A DNA stretch of 64,000 bases, from positions 248,001 to 312,000 of the forward strand of contig BOKW01000001.1 in the NCBI GenBank assembly GCA_016861185.1. The letters run 5' to 3'. A program made the translations under genes and the position numbers. Every line of letters starts with the position of its first letter. Within the stretch, counting starts at the first letter, position 1. The notes beneath the pieces were generated by a model. The model was not told the DNA's origin. It worked only from the letters and a program-made list of their open reading frames with translations, and searched no databases. The stretch comes from Betaproteobacteria bacterium (GTDB lineage Bacteria; Pseudomonadota; Gammaproteobacteria; Burkholderiales; Burkholderiaceae_F). Of this stretch, positions 18,442-28,438 are shown piece by piece.

Positions 18442-19656
18442 CTATCGGGGACGCGCCGCCTGCCGCAGCAGGGTGACGAACGCGAAACACGCGGCGAGTC
18501 CGAACAGTCCGGCGGCGAGGAACAGCGCGGCGCGTGCCCCGAGTGCGGTCGCCAGCGCGCCGCCGCCGAGCGCGCCGGCGAGGGTGGCGATCTGGCCCAG
18601 GGTGCGAATGCCGGCGTCGATGCGCGCGAGCCGGTCGGCGGGCGCGATCGTCTGCCGCAGCGTGCGGTCGTAGATGTCGTGCACCGTGTGGCCGGCATCG
18701 CCGACGAGTTGATGTCCGACCAGCAGTCCGATCGCGAACGCGCCGGCGCCGGTCGCCAGGGGAATCATCAGGCTGCCGACCGCAAGCACGGCCACGCCGG
18801 CGACGAGCGCGGCGCGTTCGCCGAACCGCCGTCCCAGCCGCGGCGCGCACGCGGCGCCGAGCGCGGAGCCTGCGCCGCCGACGGCGAAGATCATGCCCAG
18901 CACGCCGGGATCGAGCGCGAGATCGCGCGACACGTAGATCATGTAGCTCGTGCCCGCCAGGCTGCCGCCCAGCGTCACGACGCCGTGCAGCCAGGCGAGC
19001 GTGCGCAACGTCGGGTCGTCCGCCAGCGTGGCGAGGCCCGCGCGCGCTTCGGCCAGCCACTCGCGCGCACGAGGCCAGCGCTGCGCCGGCGCGGCGGGCT
19101 CGGGGTCGTCGATGCGGGCCAGGCACAGCGCCGAGGCGACGTAGCTGGCGGCATCGACCGCGAGCGACAGCGCGCCGCCCAGCGCCTGATAGATCCAGCC
19201 GCCGATGCCGAACGACACGGACTCGGTCACGGCGGACGCGCCCGCCAGTTGCGAATTGCGGGTGGCCAGCTCGTGCGCGGGCAGGGCGCGCGCCATCCAC
19301 GCCGAGCGGGCCAGTTCGAACGCCATGGTCGCCAGCCCGCTCGCCGCGGCCGCGGCGAGCAGCAGCGGCATCGACGCCAGTTCGCCCCAGGCGGCCAGCG
19401 CCAGCAGACCGATCAGCACCGCGCGCAGCAGGTCGGCCGCGATCATCACGCGCCGCGCCGACCAGCGGTCGACCAGCGTGCCGAGCGCGAGCGCTCCCAG
19501 CGCGCCGGCGAGCACGTCGGCGACCAGCAGCAGCCCCATGTCGAACGGCGTGGCCGCGAGCGAAAGCGTCGCGATCCACGGGATCACGAGCCGCGTGAGC
19601 ATCGAGCCGAAGTTCGAGATCAATTCGGCCGCGAGCACGCGGCGGAACTGCTTCAT
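18442..19656 (-). CDS. MFS transporter (12-helix)
   Basis: The 404-residue protein from Met at 19656 begins KQFRRVLAAELISNFGSML, typical of MFS proteins related to macrolide or multidrug exporters. It has about twelve hydrophobic helices, with LGTLVDRWSARRVMI as the loop 2-3 signature. An alternative start at 19689 would add eleven residues. The gene diverges from the GNAT acetyltransferase gene with 141 bases between them, so the two may share a promoter region. Substrate unknown; an efflux role is the most likely inference. Confidence 0.85.
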   Translation of the reverse strand: MKQFRRVLAAELISNFGSMLTRLVIPWIATLSLAATPFDMGLLLVADVLAGALGALALGTLVDRWSARRVMIAADLLRAVLIGLLALAAWGELASMPLLLAAAAASGLATMAFELARSAWMARALPAHELATRNSQLAGASAVTESVSFGIGGWIYQALGGALSLAVDAASYVASALCLARIDDPEPAAPAQRWPRAREWLAEARAGLATLADDPTLRTLAWLHGVVTLGGSLAGTSYMIYVSRDLALDPGVLGMIFAVGGAGSALGAACAPRLGRRFGERAALVAGVAVLAVGSLMIPLATGAGAFAIGLLVGHQLVGDAGHTVHDIYDRTLRQTIAPADRLARIDAGIRTLGQIATLAGALGGGALATALGARAALFLAAGLFGLAACFAFVTLLRQAARPR

Positions 19657-19797
19657 GGCCGGAGAAGCCGGATGCGGGTCCGGTCGCACACAAAAGGCTG
19701 CGCAGTCTACGCGCGGTCACGGCGCGCGTTCGTCGGCGCGACATTCGAGCGCATGGCGACCGTGTCGCCGTGCGCTCCGCCCCTAGAATGCCGCGCC

Positions 19798-20391
19798 ATG
19801 AAAGAACCAACCGCGCCGCGCGTCGTGCCGAGCGCTGACACGCCGGTCCTGCAGACCCCGCGGCTCGACCTGCGCCGGTTCACCGCGGACGACGCGGCGT
19901 TCATCGCGCGGCTTCTGAACGATCCGTCGTGGCTGCGCTTCATCGGCGATCGCGGCGTGCGCGACGAGGACAGTGCGCGCGCGTGGATCGCGGAACGGCT
20001 CGTCGCCGCGTACGAGAAGCAGGGCTTCGGGCTGTGGGCGATGCAGCGGCGCGACGACGGCGCGCTGCTCGGCATGTGCGGCCTGGTCAAGCGCGACAGC
20101 CTGCCGGACATCGACGTCGGCTACGCGCTGCTGCCGCAGTTCCGCGGCGCCGGTTACGCGCGCGAAGCGGCCGCCGCCTGCCTCGACTACGGCGCGAACG
20201 TGCTGGGCCTCGGGCGCATCCTCGCGATCACGCGGCCCGAGAACCGGTCGTCGATCAGCGTGCTGGAGTCGCTCGGCATGCGGCTCGAACGCACCGAGCA
20301 ACTGGCCGGCGACGATCACGTGTCGATGGTGTTCGAGTGGCGTCCGGCGGCGCGCGCCGTCGTCTCGGCGCGGCCGACCCGAGCCTGCTGA
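19798..20391 (+). CDS. GNAT-family N-acetyltransferase
   Basis: The 197-residue protein has the RimJ/RimL-like layout: LQTPRLDLRRFTADDAAFI at the N-terminus, VGYALLPQFRGAGYAREA as the acetyl-CoA loop (Q/R-x-x-G-x-G/A pattern) and a C-terminal SISVLESLGMRLERT motif. The ORF is open upstream to 18679, but that part is antisense of the MFS gene, so the ATG at 19798 is taken as the start. It should transfer an acetyl group from acetyl-CoA to a protein N-terminus, an amino acid or an aminoglycoside-like compound. The acceptor cannot be determined. Confidence 0.85.
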   Translation: MKEPTAPRVVPSADTPVLQTPRLDLRRFTADDAAFIARLLNDPSWLRFIGDRGVRDEDSARAWIAERLVAAYEKQGFGLWAMQRRDDGALLGMCGLVKRDSLPDIDVGYALLPQFRGAGYAREAAAACLDYGANVLGLGRILAITRPENRSSISVLESLGMRLERTEQLAGDDHVSMVFEWRPAARAVVSARPTRAC

Positions 20392-20412
20392 GCCTCTCTC
20401 CCTCACCCCTGG

Positions 20413-20440
20413 CCCCTCTCCCGCTGATGCGGGCGAGGGG
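20413..20440. repeat. Interspersed hairpin repeat with TGAT loop, second copy
   Basis: Twelve-base arms, one mismatch apart (CCCCTCTCCCGC and GCGGGCGAGGGG), flank a TGAT loop. It is preceded by CCTCACCCCTGG. It is a diverged relative of the repeat at 14332-14355 and lies just after the GNAT stop codon. Confidence 0.8.
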
Positions 20441-20539
20441 AGGTTCGGGTTGCGGTCGCTGAGGCTCGGCCTCGCTCTGATGGCGTTCCAGCTAGGCAGT
20501 CGGATGGTGCGCGAATGCGTTCTGCATTCGCGGGCGAAG

Positions 20540-20878
20540 CTACTTTCCCTCAAGCGCCGCTTCGAGCGCAGTCAGCAACGGCGGCAGTTCTTCGGTCACG
20601 GTTTTCCACACCACTTCCTTGTCGATGTCGAAGTACGCGTGGACGAGACGGTTCCGCATGCCGATGACGGCGGGCCAAGGCACATCCGGCATCGCTGCAC
20701 GCCCTGCGGCCGAAACCCGACTCGCGGCTTCGCCGACGATCTCGACCGCGCGCACGACCGCGAACAGCAGCATCAGGTCGGTGTCGAGGTCGGTTCGCGT
20801 GCGGCCGGCCATGAATCGCAGCGCCGACCGTGCGGCCTCGATCATGTGCTCGAGCCGGACGCGATCCTCAGGCTTCAT
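20540..20878 (-). CDS. hepT: HepT-like toxin (DUF86)
   Basis: The 112-residue helical protein carries the HEPN signature R-x4-H-x-Y as RNRLVHAYF near residue 80, the catalytic motif of HepT RNase toxins. The preceding gene encodes an MntA-like nucleotidyltransferase, and the two overlap by 11 bases on the minus strand. This matches the MntA/HepT toxin-antitoxin system, in which the antitoxin modifies the Tyr of the motif by adding AMP. The intact Arg, His and Tyr suggest an active toxin that needs its partner. Confidence 0.87.
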   Translation of the reverse strand: MKPEDRVRLEHMIEAARSALRFMAGRTRTDLDTDLMLLFAVVRAVEIVGEAASRVSAAGRAAMPDVPWPAVIGMRNRLVHAYFDIDKEVVWKTVTEELPPLLTALEAALEGK

Positions 20879-21167
20879 AGGCGACTTCGGCCTGGCGCAA
20901 CACGTCGTCGCGGAAACGGGGGCTCAGGTCCTGCGCAGTGCGCAGATCGACTTTGCGACCAAGCGCCCGCCCGAGTTCGATCTCGATCGCGCTGATCCCG
21001 ATCAGTCCCGGCGTGCGGCCGGGTTCGAACTCGACCAGCAGATCGATGTCGCTGTCGGGCCGCGCCGTGCCCTTCAGCGTCGAGCCGAACAGCGACAGCT
21101 TGCGAATGCCGTGCCGGCGGCACAGCGCCGCCAGTAGCGCAGGTTCAATCGGCAGGCGATTGCCCAT
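20868..21167 (-). CDS. mntA: MntA-like nucleotidyltransferase antitoxin
   Basis: The 99-residue protein has the minimal nucleotidyltransferase motif GS-x10-D-x-D, visible as [20 protein letters not shown]. It should bind ATP and AMPylate the HepT toxin encoded directly downstream. The ATG at 21167 is chosen because GAGGAG lies about seven bases upstream; the longer ORF from 21197 lacks a ribosome binding site. It overlaps hepT by 11 bases, so the pair is translationally linked. Confidence 0.87.
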   Translation of the reverse strand: MGNRLPIEPALLAALCRRHGIRKLSLFGSTLKGTARPDSDIDLLVEFEPGRTPGLIGISAIEIELGRALGRKVDLRTAQDLSPRFRDDVLRQAEVAYEA

Positions 21168-21305
21168 GATCGAGCTCCTCGAAATCAGCGCGGCCACGCC
21201 GCGCGGACGCCAGGCTGGATTCTCCCGCGAAACGAGGTCCCAGGTGCCACTCGACGTGCGCCGGTCCGCAAGTCCGCTCGCGGCGCCGAAGCCGATGCTG
21301 CCGCA

Positions 21306-22268
21306 TCAAGCGACCGCGCGCTGCGGAATCGGCAGGCGGGCGGCGTTGGCGCGCAGCCAGTCGTCGAAGGTCGACAGGCCCGGGTGCAGCGCGCGCGTGT
21401 CGGCGACGTTGCGCGCGGCGCAGAACTCGGCGTTGAAGTCGCGCTTGAACCGGAACATGTTCGCGAAGTCGTCCGCGCCGCGGAAGCCGAGCCGCGCGAA
21501 TTCGGCGGGCGGCATCGCCACGTGCTGCACCGGTTCGCCGAGCGCGCGCGCGAGCGCGCTCGCCATCTGCGCGCCGTTCAGGTGTTCACCGGCGATGCCG
21601 ACCGTGCGGCCGATCGCGGACTCGCCCTGGCGGAACAGCGCCGCGGCGCACGCGCCGATGTCGGCGGCGGCGATGCCCGGCAGCGGCGCATCGCCCATCG
21701 GCAGCACGAACGACAGCTTGCCGTCGGCGCCGCGCTGCGGGTGCATGCCGAAGTAGATCAGGTTCTCCCAGTAGAACGACGTGAGCAGCAGCGTGACCGG
21801 CAGGCCGCGCCGCAGGAACAGCCGATCGGCTTCGCCCTTGCCGTCGAAGTGCGGCACGTTGTAGCGGCCCATCAGCACCGGCATCCGGCTGCCGTCGGGC
21901 GCGACGAAGCGGCGCGTGTCCTCCAGCGTGGACCAGATCACGTGGCGCACGCCGGCGCGGCGCGCGGCTTCGGCCATCGTGTCGGCCTGCGCGATCTCGC
22001 GCTCGGGCGAAAAGTGCTCCCAGAAGCTGGTGACGCAGAACGCGCCGTGCGCGCCCGCGAGCGCGCGCTGCACGCTGTCGGCGTCGTCGAGATCGGCGGC
22101 CATGACTTCGGCGCCCAGTTCGGACAAGGCGCGCGCGGCGGCGCCGCCGGGCTTGCGCGTGATCGCGCGCACGCGGAACGGCCGCGTGCCGGACTGCAGC
22201 AGGGCGCGCGCCAGGCCGCCGCCCTGCGCGCCGGTGGCGCCGAAGATCGTGATCAAGGGTTTGCTCAT
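21306..22268 (-). CDS. NmrA-like NAD(P)-binding protein
   Basis: The 320-residue protein begins ITIFGATGAQGGGLARALLQ, the GxxGxxG NAD(P)-binding motif of atypical short-chain dehydrogenases in the NmrA/HSCARG group. The C-terminal half matches the same family (VTLLLTSFYWENL, AADIGACAAALF). The catalytic Tyr-x3-Lys of true dehydrogenases is not evident, so it may sense redox state or act as a quinone or isoflavone-type reductase. A LuxR-type regulator gene lies 117 bases upstream on the same strand, and the two may be co-transcribed. Confidence 0.82.
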   Translation of the reverse strand: MSKPLITIFGATGAQGGGLARALLQSGTRPFRVRAITRKPGGAAARALSELGAEVMAADLDDADSVQRALAGAHGAFCVTSFWEHFSPEREIAQADTMAEAARRAGVRHVIWSTLEDTRRFVAPDGSRMPVLMGRYNVPHFDGKGEADRLFLRRGLPVTLLLTSFYWENLIYFGMHPQRGADGKLSFVLPMGDAPLPGIAAADIGACAAALFRQGESAIGRTVGIAGEHLNGAQMASALARALGEPVQHVAMPPAEFARLGFRGADDFANMFRFKRDFNAEFCAARNVADTRALHPGLSTFDDWLRANAARLPIPQRAVA

Positions 22269-22385
22269 GACGGGGTTCCTTCGTTGCGGTGGGTTCGCAG
22301 CGCCGCGGCCGCAGCGCCTGCCCGCAGTGTGTGCGCCGCCCCGTCGCGGCGCATCGACCGAAAGGAGCCACGCGCCGCCGCGCGC

Positions 22386-25016
22386 TCAACCCTGAATCGG
22401 CGGCTGCTGCGCGTGGTACCACGCCGCGGCCTGGCCGCGCGAGGCCACGCCGAGCTTGCCGAGCGTGTTGGCGACGTGGCGCTTGACGGTGTGCAGGCTC
22501 AGATCCAGCGCGCGGGCGATCAGCTTGTTGCTCTGGCCGCGCGCGATCAGCGCGAGCACTTCGAGCTCGCGCGCCGTCAGCCGTTCGGTTGCGGCCGGCG
22601 GTGCAGTCGTCGCGGCCGGCGCGACGGCCGCCGCTTCCGGCCGCGCGAGCGCCGCGGCCCAGGCGCGCAGGACGGTCTGTTCGGCGTCGTCGAGTTGGCC
22701 CGACCAGTCCGCGCGCGCGAGCGTCGCCAGCGCTGCGCCGGCGAACACGGCGCCGCGCGGGCCGTCGTCGGCGCGCTGGAGCAATGGGCGCAGCAGCGCG
22801 GCGGCGTCTTCGCGCGCGCCCGCGCGCAACTGCATCGAAGCCAGGCGCACGCGCACCTCGCCCGACTGGCCGTACAGGTCGGCGGCCTCCTCGTGCGCGA
22901 GCACGTCGTGCCAGTGCGCGAGTGCGTCGTCGCCGCGGCCTTCGAGATCGGCCAATGCGCCCTGCAATCCGGCGACCGGCCGCAGGCGCTGCGGCGACGC
23001 TTCGGGCAGCGTCGCCTGCAGCGCGAGCAGCCGCTGGAGCCAGCCGCGCAACGCCGATGCATCGCCCGCGGACGCCGCGATCCGCGCGGCGAGATACAGC
23101 ACGTGCCACAGACCCCAGTCGCCGTAGCCGGCCGGATGCTCTTCGATGCGCACGCGCGCCTGCCGCAGCGCCTCGGCGGTGTCGCCGCGCAGCAGCGCGA
23201 GCACCGCGCGCAGCGCGATCGCATGGCTGTGCAGGATCACCTCGTGACCGCCCCAGCGCGCGTCGCCGGTGGCGCTTTCGAGCAGCTCGGCCGCGCGCTG
23301 CGGTTGTCCCAGCCAGACGGCGCGCCATGCGAGCGCGACCTGCGCCAGCGCGCGCAGCGGAGCCGGTTCGTCGCCGGTGACCGCGATGGCGCCGGTGGCC
23401 CAGCGCAGCAGCGGCTCGGCCATGCCGGGGCAGGCGGTCTGGCGCGGCGGCGGGATGATGCTCCACTCGCCGACCGTCCGGCACGCCTGCATCTGCCGCA
23501 GCAGTTCCTCGAACGCGGGGGCGACCGCGCGGCTCTCGCCGCGGTCTAGGTGCAGCCACATGCGCGCGGTGGCGGCGATCAGCCGCGCCTCGATCTCGAT
23601 CAGCGGGGCGGTGCCCAACGACTCGAGGATCGCGGCGCATTCCTGCAGGCGCCCGAGCGGCACCATGATCTGCGCGCGGCGCGCCGCCATCGTCTGCGCC
23701 GCGGCGACATTGCCGCGGGCCGCGTACAGCGACTCGGCTTGCACGAAGTGGCGCTCGGCCTCGTGCATCCGCCACAGCGAGAGCTTGGCCACGCCCGCGG
23801 TGTGCTGCACCTCGGCGCTCGCTGCCGCGAAGGCGGCCGGGAATGCCTCGACCAGGCGCAGCGTCGTCGGCGCGGCGCCGCGCACGTTGAGCTGCGTGCC
23901 GGTCGGCAGCAGCGAGCGCGCTGCTTCCTCGAAGCACGACGCTGCCAGCAGCAGCGACTGGCGGCGCAGCGGATCGTCCTCGAGCCGCGCCGCACGCTGC
24001 AGCAGCGCGAGCCGGTCGTCGGGCCGCTCGACCTGCAGCCGGTGCTGCAGCGCTTCGCGGAACAGGTCGTGCAGGCGCAGCGTGCCGGTGGCCTCGTCGA
24101 CGAGGCTCGCGAACAGGCCGCGGCGCTCGATCTCATCGAGCCAGCGCGGCGCGCGCGCATCGCCGGTCAGCGCCGCGCAGCGCGTTGCGTCGAGTTCGTG
24201 CAGCACGCTGGTGTCGAGCAGGAACGCACGGAGGTCCGCGTCCAGGTGCGCGAGCACTTCGGTGGCCAGGAAGTCGAACGCGGCGCGATCGATCGCCGCG
24301 CCGCCACCGCGCGCGCCGCTCACCGCCAGCCGCAGCCCGGCGGCCCAGCCCGCGGTGCGCGCGTGCAGCGTGCGCGCGGTTTCGGCGTCGAGTCCGTGCG
24401 CGGCGAACCATGCCTGCACTTCGTCGGCGGTGAACTGCAGATCGGACTCGCGGATCCGCGCCAGTTCGCCGGCGGCGGCGACGCGCGCGAGCAGCGCCGC
24501 GGGCTCTTCGCGCGCGGCGAGCACCAGCGTCCAGCGCGGGCCGAGCCGCTCGATCAGGCGCGCCAGGAAGTGCGACGCCGCTTCGTCGTCGAGGTGGTGC
24601 AGGTCGTCGAGCACGATGACGCCGCGTTCCAACTCGCACGCATCGAGCGCGTTGACCAGATCGTCGACCGCCTGTTGCCGGCCGCGCGCGTCGCCGCGTT
24701 GCGCGGTGGCGACGAGGCCTTCGGGCGACACGCGCCACGGCGGATCGAACGGCTCCAGCGCCGCGAGCAGGCATTCGAGCAGCCGCAGCAGGTCGTCGCC
24801 CGGATCGAGCGAAACCCACGCCAGTCCGTGGCCCGGCGGCGGCGGCGCGAGCGCGCGGACCAGCAGCGCGGTCTTGCCGTAGCCGGCCGGCGCGCACACG
24901 AGCACCGCGCGGTGCGCCGGCAGCGCGTCGCGCAGCCGCGCCTCGAGCGCGGGCCGCGCCAGCAGTTGCCCCTGGCGCGGTACCGGCGGGTGGATCTTGG
25001 CGTGCGCGAAGTTCAT
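22386..25016 (-). CDS. MalT-type LuxR family transcriptional regulator
   Basis: The 876-residue protein has a Walker A motif at 41-50 ([10 protein letters not shown]), a Walker B-like [13 protein letters not shown], a long helical TPR-like middle section, and a C-terminal LuxR helix-turn-helix ([19 protein letters not shown] followed by [17 protein letters not shown]). This is the large ATP-binding LAL/MalT architecture: ligand and ATP binding drive oligomerisation and activation. The Met at 25016 is the first residue of the conserved N-terminus; the upstream ORF to 25301 overlaps the divergent ligase gene and is not supported. Its target could be the NmrA-like gene or the divergent ligase, but this is inference. 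Confidence 0.9.
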   Translation of the reverse strand: MNFAHAKIHPPVPRQGQLLARPALEARLRDALPAHRAVLVCAPAGYGKTALLVRALAPPPPGHGLAWVSLDPGDDLLRLLECLLAALEPFDPPWRVSPEGLVATAQRGDARGRQQAVDDLVNALDACELERGVIVLDDLHHLDDEAASHFLARLIERLGPRWTLVLAAREEPAALLARVAAAGELARIRESDLQFTADEVQAWFAAHGLDAETARTLHARTAGWAAGLRLAVSGARGGGAAIDRAAFDFLATEVLAHLDADLRAFLLDTSVLHELDATRCAALTGDARAPRWLDEIERRGLFASLVDEATGTLRLHDLFREALQHRLQVERPDDRLALLQRAARLEDDPLRRQSLLLAASCFEEAARSLLPTGTQLNVRGAAPTTLRLVEAFPAAFAAASAEVQHTAGVAKLSLWRMHEAERHFVQAESLYAARGNVAAAQTMAARRAQIMVPLGRLQECAAILESLGTAPLIEIEARLIAATARMWLHLDRGESRAVAPAFEELLRQMQACRTVGEWSIIPPPRQTACPGMAEPLLRWATGAIAVTGDEPAPLRALAQVALAWRAVWLGQPQRAAELLESATGDARWGGHEVILHSHAIALRAVLALLRGDTAEALRQARVRIEEHPAGYGDWGLWHVLYLAARIAASAGDASALRGWLQRLLALQATLPEASPQRLRPVAGLQGALADLEGRGDDALAHWHDVLAHEEAADLYGQSGEVRVRLASMQLRAGAREDAAALLRPLLQRADDGPRGAVFAGAALATLARADWSGQLDDAEQTVLRAWAAALARPEAAAVAPAATTAPPAATERLTARELEVLALIARGQSNKLIARALDLSLHTVKRHVANTLGKLGVASRGQAAAWYHAQQPPIQG

Positions 25017-25195
25017 CGGGCGTGCATTGTGCCTCTCGATCGCCGCGGGTGGCGCACTCGCTGGCGTCGGCGCTTCTGCATTGCCCCTCCGGCGCCAGCG
25101 ATCGGCGACGCTCGCGGCGCCGTATGCTCGACGGCGGCGCAGCCCGCGCGAGTTGTGATGAAAGTGCGAACGAGAAAACCGCTCCCGGAGCCGCG
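25017..25195. promoter_or_regulatory. Divergent intergenic region between LuxR and ligase genes
   Basis: About 180 bases separate two divergent starts. It must hold both promoters, but I cannot point to convincing -35/-10 pairs in this GC-rich DNA. Confidence 0.35.
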
Positions 25196-26749
25196 ATGAC
25201 CCGGTTCGCCGATCTTGTCGAAGCCTCGACGCGCGCCGCGCAGACCGCGAGCCGGCTCGGCAAGCGCGACGCGATCGCCGCGTGCCTGCGCGCCGCCGCA
25301 CCGGACGAGGTCGAGATCGCGGTCGCGTTCCTTTCGGGCGAGACGCGGCAGGGCCGGCTCGGCATCGGCTACGCGACGCTGAGCGCGCTGCGCGGCCGTG
25401 CGGCCGCGGCCGCGCCGGCGCTCGCGCTGCGCGAGGTCGACGACGCGCTCGCGCGCATCGCCGCGGCGAAGGGCAAGGGATCGGCCGCCGAGCGCGGGGC
25501 CTTGCTTTCGGCGCTGTTCGCCCGCGCCACGCGCGCCGAGCAGGATTTCCTCGTGCGGCTGCTGGTCGGCGAACTGCGGCAAGGCGCGCTCGAAGGCGTG
25601 ATGATCGAGGCGATCGCCGCCGCCGCGGGCGTTGGCGTGGCCGAAGTGCGGCGCGCGGCGATGTTCGCGGGCGATCTCGGCGCGGTCGCCCGCGCAGCCC
25701 TGACCGAAGGCGCGGCAGGGCTCGCGCGCTTTGCGATCGAGTTGCAGCGTCCGGTGCAGCCGATGCTCGCGCAGCCGGCGGAGGACATCGCGGACGCGCT
25801 TGCGCGGCTCGGCACGGCAGCGCTCGAGTGGAAGCTCGACGGCGCGCGCGTGCAGGTCCACAAGGCGGGCGACGACGTGCGCGTGTTCACGCGCAACCTG
25901 AACGAAGTCACGGCCGCGGTGCCGGAAATCGTCGAAGCGGTGCGCGCGGCGCCCGCGCGCGAACTGATCCTCGACGGCGAAGCGATCGCGCTCGCCGCGG
26001 GCGGTGCACCGCAGCCGTTCCAGGTCACGATGCGCCGCTTCGGCCGCAAGCTCGACGTCGACGCGCTGCGCGCGGAGCTTCCGCTGTCGGCGCTTTTCTT
26101 CGACGTGCTCAGACGCGACGGCGATTCGCTCGTCGAGCGGCCGGCGCGTGAGCGCTTTGCCGCGCTGACCGATGCGCTGCCGAGCGCGCTCGTCGTGCCG
26201 CGGCTCGTCACCGGCGATGCGTCCGCCGCGCAGGCGTTCTACGCGGAAGCGCTCGCGCGCGGCCACGAGGGCGTGATGGCGAAGGCGCTCGACGCGCCGT
26301 ACGAAGCGGGCAGCCGCGGCGCCGCCTGGCTCAAGGTCAAGCGCGCGCACACGCTCGACCTCGTCGTGCTCGCCGCCGAATGGGGCCACGGCCGAAGACG
26401 CGGCTGGCTGTCGAACCTGCATCTCGGCGCGCGCGATCCGGCGGCGAACGCGTTCGTCATGCTCGGCAAGACGTTCAAGGGACTGACCGACGAGTTGCTC
26501 GAGTGGCAGACGCGCGAGCTGCTCGCGCGCGAGATCGGCCGCGACGACTACACCGTGTACGTGCGGCCCGAGCTGGTCGTCGAGATCGCGTTCAACGACC
26601 TGCAGGCGAGCCCGCAGTATCCGGGCGGACTGGCGCTGCGTTTCGCGCGCGTCAAGCGCTATCGGCCCGACAAGCGCGCGGACGAGGCCGACACGATCGA
26701 CGCGGTGCGCGCGATCTACGCCGCGCAAGCCGCTAGGGCCGCCGCATGA
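25196..26749 (+). CDS. ATP-dependent DNA ligase
   Basis: The 517-residue protein has the full archaeal-type or LigB-like layout: an N-terminal helical DNA-binding domain (about 1-205), adenylation domain and C-terminal OB fold. Motif I is [10 protein letters not shown] with the nucleophile Lys213. Motif III (LDGEAIAL), IV (EGVMAK) and V (WLKVKR) are intact. The enzyme seals nicks using ATP and probably works in repair, beside the essential NAD-dependent LigA not seen here. The start has GGAG upstream. The stop codon overlaps the ATG of a decayed CheR-like gene (ATGA at 26746-26749), showing that the two were once translationally coupled. Confidence 0.92.
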   Translation: MTRFADLVEASTRAAQTASRLGKRDAIAACLRAAAPDEVEIAVAFLSGETRQGRLGIGYATLSALRGRAAAAAPALALREVDDALARIAAAKGKGSAAERGALLSALFARATRAEQDFLVRLLVGELRQGALEGVMIEAIAAAAGVGVAEVRRAAMFAGDLGAVARAALTEGAAGLARFAIELQRPVQPMLAQPAEDIADALARLGTAALEWKLDGARVQVHKAGDDVRVFTRNLNEVTAAVPEIVEAVRAAPARELILDGEAIALAAGGAPQPFQVTMRRFGRKLDVDALRAELPLSALFFDVLRRDGDSLVERPARERFAALTDALPSALVVPRLVTGDASAAQAFYAEALARGHEGVMAKALDAPYEAGSRGAAWLKVKRAHTLDLVVLAAEWGHGRRRGWLSNLHLGARDPAANAFVMLGKTFKGLTDELLEWQTRELLAREIGRDDYTVYVRPELVVEIAFNDLQASPQYPGGLALRFARVKRYRPDKRADEADTIDAVRAIYAAQAARAAA

Positions 26750-26820
26750 CCGATGCCGAGTGCACCGCACTCCTGCAATGGGCGCTGCCGCGGCTCGGCC
26801 GGCATCCCTATTCGCTGGCT
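26746..26820 (+). pseudogene. 5' fragment of a CheR-like methyltransferase gene
   Basis: The first about 22 codons read [18 protein letters not shown] and match the N-terminus of a CheR-like protein methyltransferase family as I recall it. The start codon overlaps the ligase stop. After about 26815 the sequence switches to the 3' end of a vapC-type gene on the other strand. The remainder of the gene resumes near 27505, with roughly 35-40 codons lost. Confidence 0.6.
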
Positions 26821-26826
26821 ATCTGT

Positions 26827-27231
26827 CTAACGAGTCGGAAGCAGTCGGGCGCCGATGACCTTGGCAGCACCCTTGTCGAACGTCCACAGCGGTTGTTCGC
26901 CGGCGGCGGTCGCCAGTGCGACGTGCAGGCAGTCGGCGAAGTCTGCCGAACCCTCGCGATACAACTGCAGCGCCACTTCCAAGGCACGTTCGGACTCGAA
27001 GGTCAGCTCCGCCGCCGAGAACAGGTTCGACAGGGCCTGAAGCACGTCGTCCTTTACGTATCCGAAGCTGGCGCGCAGCACCCACTCGAGTTCGAGGGTC
27101 ACCGTCACCGGAATGAAGAGCGACTGACCCTCGGCGACGCAACGGCCGATCAGGCGCTTGGCAGCGGCGAGCTGCCCGCTGTCGTCTTGCACGACATAAC
27201 GGACCAGCACATTCGTGTCGAGCGCAGGCAT
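26827..27231 (-). CDS. vapC: PIN-domain toxin (VapC-like)
   Basis: The 134-residue protein starts MPALDTNVLVRYVVQDD, the first acidic motif of PIN ribonucleases. It keeps the central Glu (LELEWVL) and the C-terminal FADCLHVALA and FDKGAAK regions. It should cleave RNA when freed from the antitoxin, encoded seven bases upstream on the same strand. The module sits inside a decayed methyltransferase gene, so it is probably a mobile or recently inserted addiction cassette. Confidence 0.88.
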   Translation of the reverse strand: MPALDTNVLVRYVVQDDSGQLAAAKRLIGRCVAEGQSLFIPVTVTLELEWVLRASFGYVKDDVLQALSNLFSAAELTFESERALEVALQLYREGSADFADCLHVALATAAGEQPLWTFDKGAAKVIGARLLPTR

Positions 27232-27238
27232 GCAGCCC

Positions 27239-27460
27239 TCAGCGCCACGGGTTCATCTTTTCAACACTTACCCGCTTGCCCTTCGGGGCTTTGAGCATGC
27301 CGGCCATGTGCAGGATGGACTTGGTCTTTGCCCTGACGATGATCGTGCCGTCGGGCATCACCGACCAGACGAGGCGTGTGCCTGGCCCGGCGTGCACGAA
27401 AGCCCGGATATCGGCCGGGACGGTCGTCTGACCCTTCGAGGTGATGGTGGACTCTGCCAT
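27239..27460 (-). CDS. vapB: AbrB/MazE-type antitoxin
   Basis: The 73-residue protein begins MAESTITSKGQTTVPADIR, the swapped-hairpin AbrB DNA-binding domain. The C-terminal tail (HMAGMLKAPKGK) probably wraps the toxin. The ORF runs upstream to 27694, but that part is antisense of the broken methyltransferase gene; the ATG at 27460 begins the conserved domain. It should neutralise the PIN toxin encoded just downstream and autorepress the pair. Confidence 0.85.
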   Translation of the reverse strand: MAESTITSKGQTTVPADIRAFVHAGPGTRLVWSVMPDGTIIVRAKTKSILHMAGMLKAPKGKRVSVEKMNPWR

Positions 27461-27504
27461 GGGAAGCCCTTGCGCAAACGCGAATTGTAAGGCGCCCGCT
27501 CGCC

Positions 27505-27995
27505 GCAGCACGGCTTGAAGCGCATCCGGAGGAATGGGCCAAACTCGACGCGCTGCTCGGCATCCCGATCTCGCGCTTCTGGCGCGACCGCGGCGTCTTC
27601 GAGTCGATCGAGCGCGACGTGCTGCCAACGATCGCGGACGCGGCGCGCGCGGCAGGGCGCACGACGCTCGATGCGTGGAGCGCCGGCTGCGCATCGGGCG
27701 AAGAGCCCTACACGCTCGCGATCCTGTGGCGCGAGCGGCTGCGGCGCGTCCACCCGCCGCTCCGACTGCGGATCGTCGCCACCGATCGCGACGCGCGGCT
27801 GCTCGACCGCGCGCGTCGGCTGCTACGGCGAAAGCGGCCTGAAGGCGCTGCCCGACGAGCTGCGCTGCGTTCGAGCGGCGCGACGCCCGCTGGTGCGTGC
27901 GCGCCGAATACCGCGCGGTCGAGTTCGTGCAGCAGGATCTGCGCGAAGCGATGCCGGAAGGAACCGTTCGATCTCGTCCTCTGCCGCAACGTCAT
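27505..27995 (+). pseudogene. 3' part of a CheR-like methyltransferase gene, multiple frameshifts
   Basis: Pieces of a CheR-type SAM-dependent methyltransferase are readable in order but in changing frames. EAHPEEWAKLDALLG through WSAGCASGEEPYTLAI and VATDRDARLL are in one frame to about 27820. CYGESGLKALPDELR follows in the next, then RAEYRAVEFVQQDLREAM in the third, then PFDLVLCRNV back in the first. At least three indels therefore occurred. The gene ends abruptly at about 27994 and joins the truncated end of a convergent NTPase gene. Confidence 0.82.
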
Positions 27996-28412
27996 CTCGA
28001 TCAGGCCCTCGCCCCTCAGCGCCACGGTCGCGAGCAGCGGTCGGCCGAGCGCAAGCAGGTTGTCCACGGCATTCACGAACTCCGCCGACAGGCATTCCAT
28101 CTTGCCGATCTCGTCGATGACAAAGAGCGCGACCGCCGGGTCGGGCGCGAGCACGCGCCGCGCGACGGCGTCGATCGCCGCCACGTCGACGCCGTACTTG
28201 CCCACGCGCGAAGGTCCGAAGCGCACGTCCGCGATCAGGCGCCGTTCGCCGTCGAACGTGACGAGCCGGAAGCCCTGGCGCACGCCGCCGCTGCGAACTT
28301 CCTCGGTGTAGAAGCCGCGCAGCGGCGCCATCGACAGCCGCTCGCAGGCGCGGCGCAACGCGGTCGTCTTGCCGATGCCGGGCGGTCCGGTGAGCAGCAA
28401 CAGCGGATTCAC
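27708..28412 (-). CDS. Truncated THEP1-like nucleoside triphosphatase with chimeric tail
   Basis: The GTG at 28412 has GGGGAG upstream and begins VNPLLLLTGPPGIGKTTALRR, a Walker A motif. The Walker B-like VIDEIGKMECLSAEF is diagnostic of THEP1-type NTPases. Native sequence runs for about 139 residues to ATVALRGEGLIE (28000). From there to 27708 the ORF continues only as antisense of the methyltransferase pseudogene, so the normal last 35-40 residues are missing. The product may be unstable. An M28 peptidase gene ends 26 bases upstream. Confidence 0.72.
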   Translation of the reverse strand: MNPLLLLTGPPGIGKTTALRRACERLSMAPLRGFYTEEVRSGGVRQGFRLVTFDGERRLIADVRFGPSRVGKYGVDVAAIDAVARRVLAPDPAVALFVIDEIGKMECLSAEFVNAVDNLLALGRPLLATVALRGEGLIEMTLRQRTRSNGSFRHRFAQILLHELDRAVFGAHAPAGVAPLERSAARRAAPSGRFRRSSRRARSSSRASRSVATIRSRSGGWTRRSRSRHRIASV

Positions 28413-28438
28413 TTGCGCTCCCCATCGAGCCGCGTGCA

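Noticed and set aside
26827..27460. An insertion sequence interrupting the methyltransferase gene
   Set aside because: No transposase or terminal inverted repeats are visible; the inserted DNA holds only a toxin-antitoxin pair.
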